From CALFCX01 sp041650595 (GTDB lineage Bacteria; Margulisbacteria; WOR-1; JAKLHX01), in NCBI GenBank assembly GCA_041650595.1, contig JBAZKW010000011.1, positions 1-64,000 of the forward strand: DNA of 64,000 nt, given 5' to 3'. This document shows, in pieces, positions 61,450-64,000 of this stretch (position 1 is its first letter; every line of letters begins with the position of its first letter). The position numbers were made by a program, and so were the translations under genes. The notes under the pieces were generated by a model, which saw nothing but the letters and a program-made list of their open reading frames with translations, did no database searches and was not told the origin of the DNA.

Positions 61450-61477
61450 CTATCGTTAAAAAAAACCGGGGATTTCA
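61450..61477 (-). promoter_or_regulatory. TGAAAT-N16-CGATAG promoter-like element (giant gene)
   Basis: Minus strand: TGAAAT (61477-61472), 16 bases, CGATAG (61455-61450), 45 bases before the ATG. Confidence 0.8.
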
Positions 61478-61521
61478 CTCTTTTTTCATTTTGCGCAAAG
61501 AAAAACGGAAAATCCCTGCCA

Positions 61522-61550
61522 TTGACCCCAACCGGCAAAAACGATATCAT
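61522..61550 (+). promoter_or_regulatory. Promoter of the PlsC-like gene, probably leaderless
   Basis: TTGACC (61522-61527), a 17-base spacer and TATCAT (61545-61550), eight bases before the ATG. No ribosome-binding site fits between. Confidence 0.55.
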
Positions 61551-61558
61551 TATCGCAA

Positions 61559-62245
61559 ATGTTTTTGCGTACTGCCGTCATAAGGATAGGTCTGATATTG
61601 GGGATGCTTTTCATTTTCTTTGCATCTATTCCAATCGCTTTTTTTGCGTATACGGCTTCTATGTTCTCTGGGAACAGGCGTTTACGGTACCAACACGGCA
61701 TACAAAGCGCGCTGAAATTTGTGCTGCCAAGGACCACTGTACACATCAACAATTATGAAATATTGCTGAACACCCCGACTCCTTTCATCCTGGCCGCAAA
61801 CCATATGAACTATTTTGACTGGATGATACTTTATTCCCGTCTAAAAATTAATATATCCGTGATATCCGACACCTTTCTCGTCAAATTCCCGTTCTCTATC
61901 CTTACGAACAGAGCCGGTTTTTTTGCGATAAAACAAAAGCCGTCTTTTAGTCAAAGCAAAGCGGTCCTTAGGATAATAGACGCTATTAACAACAAAAATT
62001 CTGTGCTGATATTTACAAACTCAGAAATGGATGCTTCTAAGTTTTTGGAAGATGTCAGGCCGGGAACGGCTTATCTCTCTATAAAGACAGGCGCCCCCGT
62101 GATCCCTGTACATATAAAGGAGTTGAATGGCGGAAAAAGTTTTGACATTACTTTCGGCAATCCTATTTTGCCTGAAACAGAAGATATTGGGAAAACCGTA
62201 GAGTATGCAAAAAGGATAGGCAGATCGATATTGTCATTAGGCTGA
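61559..62245 (+). CDS. PlsC-like 1-acylglycerol-3-phosphate acyltransferase
   Basis: A 228-residue membrane-bound acyltransferase. One or two N-terminal helices (about 5-35) precede the catalytic NHMNYFDW (HxxxxD) and GTAYLSIKTGAPVIPVHI region of the LPLAT family. It probably acylates lysophosphatidic acid in phospholipid synthesis; another acceptor is possible. The stop codon abuts the stop of the next convergent gene with no gap. Confidence 0.82.
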   Translation: MFLRTAVIRIGLILGMLFIFFASIPIAFFAYTASMFSGNRRLRYQHGIQSALKFVLPRTTVHINNYEILLNTPTPFILAANHMNYFDWMILYSRLKINISVISDTFLVKFPFSILTNRAGFFAIKQKPSFSQSKAVLRIIDAINNKNSVLIFTNSEMDASKFLEDVRPGTAYLSIKTGAPVIPVHIKELNGGKSFDITFGNPILPETEDIGKTVEYAKRIGRSILSLG

Positions 62246-64000
62246 TCAGGCAGACCGGCTATTTTTGTCTTCTTTTTTGGAGATACTGCTCACGATCAAT
62301 TCGTTTTCTTCTCCCTCTTCGTCATCTTCAAAAAATGGGATCAAACCCGTCCTCACTTTGGCAAGCATCTTCTTTAGCTTGTTTTCTCCTTTGATCGAGT
62401 CCTGCACGCCCGCAATGATAGGCGCCTTGCTTGATACTGTCTCCGAACTACTCATCTTTGCTTCCTGCAAGATCGTTTCCGTGCGCTGCTTTAAGGATTC
62501 ATCGCTGCCGGTTTGTTCTAGAACATTCCGGAAAAATGCTTGCAGCTTTTCTCCGCTGACTGATTTCATTGACGGGTTTAGAGCAAGCATATATGACAAT
62601 ATTTCAGGCGCCGCATTGGGCCTGCTCAATACTGTTGAGACAAGATCGTCTGTCCCGGAACCATTTCGCGCGGACAATGCCTTTAATAAACTTACGGCGG
62701 AATTTTTGTGCTGCAAAGATAATTCCGCTTTTTTGAGCGATTCTCTAGCAAGTGATAAATTGTCGCAGATCGCACTGCGCAAAGAGGAACTCCCCATATT
62801 TTTACGCAGATCGCCGGATATCAGTTCGATGACCGATGAATATTTTTCAGCGTTTGACAGGTCGCTCCTCTTCATAATATCCGATATGCGGTCCGCATCC
62901 GTATACCCTGCACGCACAGCTCTGTCTGCCAGCGCTTTCATCGGCTTTTCAATACTGGTCAAGTCAATATTTTCATTTGTACCGGTAGTTGATCTGACAT
63001 TTTCCTTCACAGAAGCGGCTCTTTGTTTGATCCCTGCCGCTATCATAAGCAATTCTGATTTTTCATTATCGGCCGGCAGGTTGCCAAATGATGACGACAG
63101 TTCCTTTTGTATTTTCGAGATCTCATTGTTGTCAAATATTGTCGTCAATTCGGGGTTTTCATAAGATGCTGCCTTGACCGGCATAGACGGCTTTTCATTT
63201 GCTATAAATTTGATAGGTCCGTAGTTGCCGCTTATTGCTCCCGCAAACGGCGCTCGAAGATCTTCGTTTTTTTTGGATTCCGCAAAAGCCTTTGTAGCTT
63301 TCTGGGTCTTCTTGGCCAAACTCTCTATGCTTGCTTTCTTATTGTCGTCAGCTTTGGTAATGATCTCTGCAGCCCTGCTGACAGGCATTTCATTGAGTGC
63401 TTGGACAAGGATATCATCAGGCATGCATTTAATTATCGCTTTTGAAGCTTTTTCATCGGACGAAATGACTGCAGCCCTAAGAGCCGGCGATTTTACAATA
63501 TTTTCGAAGAATTTATCTATTGAAGACGCAATCTCGTTCCTAGACAGATTTTTAGGATATTTTGTTCCAGCAGCTTTATTGTCGGTTCTTAATTCTTCGC
63601 GTACATCGGCCAACGCTTCGATTGCAGGGACAGCTATAGAATAGTTCTTTTGAACTAATCCCTCTTCGGAAAGAAACATCATCTGTTTTATAGCTTCGGC
63701 TGCTTTTGTTGGCTCTTTCCTTACAAGTGAAAGCAATTTCATACTTATCGGATTTAAGGTTTCCTTGACAGGCGCTTCTGCCTTTATCGGCTGCGATGTC
63801 ACTACAGGTGCTTTTTCCGCCTGTCCGGATGCCTTTATGATAGGTGTCTTCTGTGGTCTTGCTGCATCGGGTCTTGATCCTGTTACCTGGGGACTCACAT
63901 CTTGCAAGGAATCGAAAATTTCTCTTATTTCACTGAGCTTGTTCTGTGTATTCTGTTTTACATCATTCGGCACGTTTGCCCGTTCATTGACTTCTTCCGC
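62246..64000 (-). CDS. Unknown Ser/Ala/Lys-rich protein, partial (5' end outside window)
   Basis: At least 584 residues; the frame is open to the window edge with no stop, so the start is outside. A GTG at 63973 is possible but has no ribosome-binding site. The protein is mostly low-complexity helix rich in Ser, Ala, Lys and Glu; residues about 90-200 and 400-510 look like helical repeats (EIASSIDKFFENIVKSPALR, LSYMLALNPSMKS), possibly HEAT-like. The last segment is acidic (FFEDDEEGEENEL). No domain is recognised. Confidence 0.6.
   Translation of the reverse strand, partial: AEEVNERANVPNDVKQNTQNKLSEIREIFDSLQDVSPQVTGSRPDAARPQKTPIIKASGQAEKAPVVTSQPIKAEAPVKETLNPISMKLLSLVRKEPTKAAEAIKQMMFLSEEGLVQKNYSIAVPAIEALADVREELRTDNKAAGTKYPKNLSRNEIASSIDKFFENIVKSPALRAAVISSDEKASKAIIKCMPDDILVQALNEMPVSRAAEIITKADDNKKASIESLAKKTQKATKAFAESKKNEDLRAPFAGAISGNYGPIKFIANEKPSMPVKAASYENPELTTIFDNNEISKIQKELSSSFGNLPADNEKSELLMIAAGIKQRAASVKENVRSTTGTNENIDLTSIEKPMKALADRAVRAGYTDADRISDIMKRSDLSNAEKYSSVIELISGDLRKNMGSSSLRSAICDNLSLARESLKKAELSLQHKNSAVSLLKALSARNGSGTDDLVSTVLSRPNAAPEILSYMLALNPSMKSVSGEKLQAFFRNVLEQTGSDESLKQRTETILQEAKMSSSETVSSKAPIIAGVQDSIKGENKLKKMLAKVRTGLIPFFEDDEEGEENELIVSSISKKEDKNSRSA

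Overview
The window is a gene-dense bacterial chromosome segment of about 45% GC by eye, with 56 supportable protein genes and no tRNA, rRNA or CRISPR that I can see. Anaerobe-type enzymes (a four-subunit 2-oxoacid:ferredoxin oxidoreductase, a PPi-type phosphofructokinase, a three-gene 2-hydroxyacyl-CoA dehydratase activase set) sit with ordinary housekeeping genes and many small palindromic repeats. This suggests an uncultured anaerobic or fermentative lineage; a Margulisbacteria/Saganbacteria-type candidate phylum is my guess, not a demonstrated assignment.

Layout. 103-13965 (minus) is a near-continuous block: two sensor kinases, alr, dnaX, ybaB, recR, a YIP1-like membrane protein, porCDAB, HU and an R3H-domain ATPase. 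14051-18975 (plus) holds an ABC exporter and the split activase, ending at a bidirectional terminator. 19473-22370 is leuCDB. 22290-23225 carries an 81-bp duplication of the leuB 3' end that brackets a single orphan gene. 24078-26216 (minus) is lexA, a small gene and dinB. 26411-40142 mixes glycolytic genes (pyk, tpiA, PPi-phosphofructokinase) with unusual proteins. 40277-47547 (minus) is nusA-infB-rbfA-nrnA-truB-ligA. 47716-49683 is groES-groEL behind a perfect CIRCE operator. 49908-56179 holds a ROK sugar kinase, hisH, hisA and surface-sugar type genes. 56320-61404 is one giant gene, followed by a PlsC-like acyltransferase and a partial unknown gene.

Two observations stand out. First, nine orphan genes or gene pairs scattered among the housekeeping genes are each preceded by the same promoter-like element, TGAAAT-N16-CGATA(A/G). 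The spacing is invariant; seven sites match exactly or with A/G at the last base, and two are variants. It resembles an ECF-sigma promoter and differs from the TTGACA/TATAAT promoters of the housekeeping genes. The set includes a PHP-domain protein, a transglutaminase-like protein, a HAD protein with a P-type-ATPase-like motif, several unknowns and the giant gene. Second, the giant gene reads as glucose-6-phosphate isomerase (degenerate) - isomerase (intact) - class I fructose-1,6-bisphosphatase (degenerate) - bisphosphatase (intact). It would fuse two consecutive gluconeogenic steps, each as a pseudoenzyme/enzyme pair.

A third theme is the effect of small palindromic repeats on coding sequence. 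They appear to encode an insert in LeuC, two inserts in LigA, the C-terminal tail of TruB, the last residues of NusA and possibly the N-terminus of DinB. Several housekeeping genes (leuC, pyk, the ROK kinase, the PlsC-like gene) have a -10 box 6-8 bases before the start codon and are probably read from leaderless mRNAs. All homology calls come from motif reading, without database searches.
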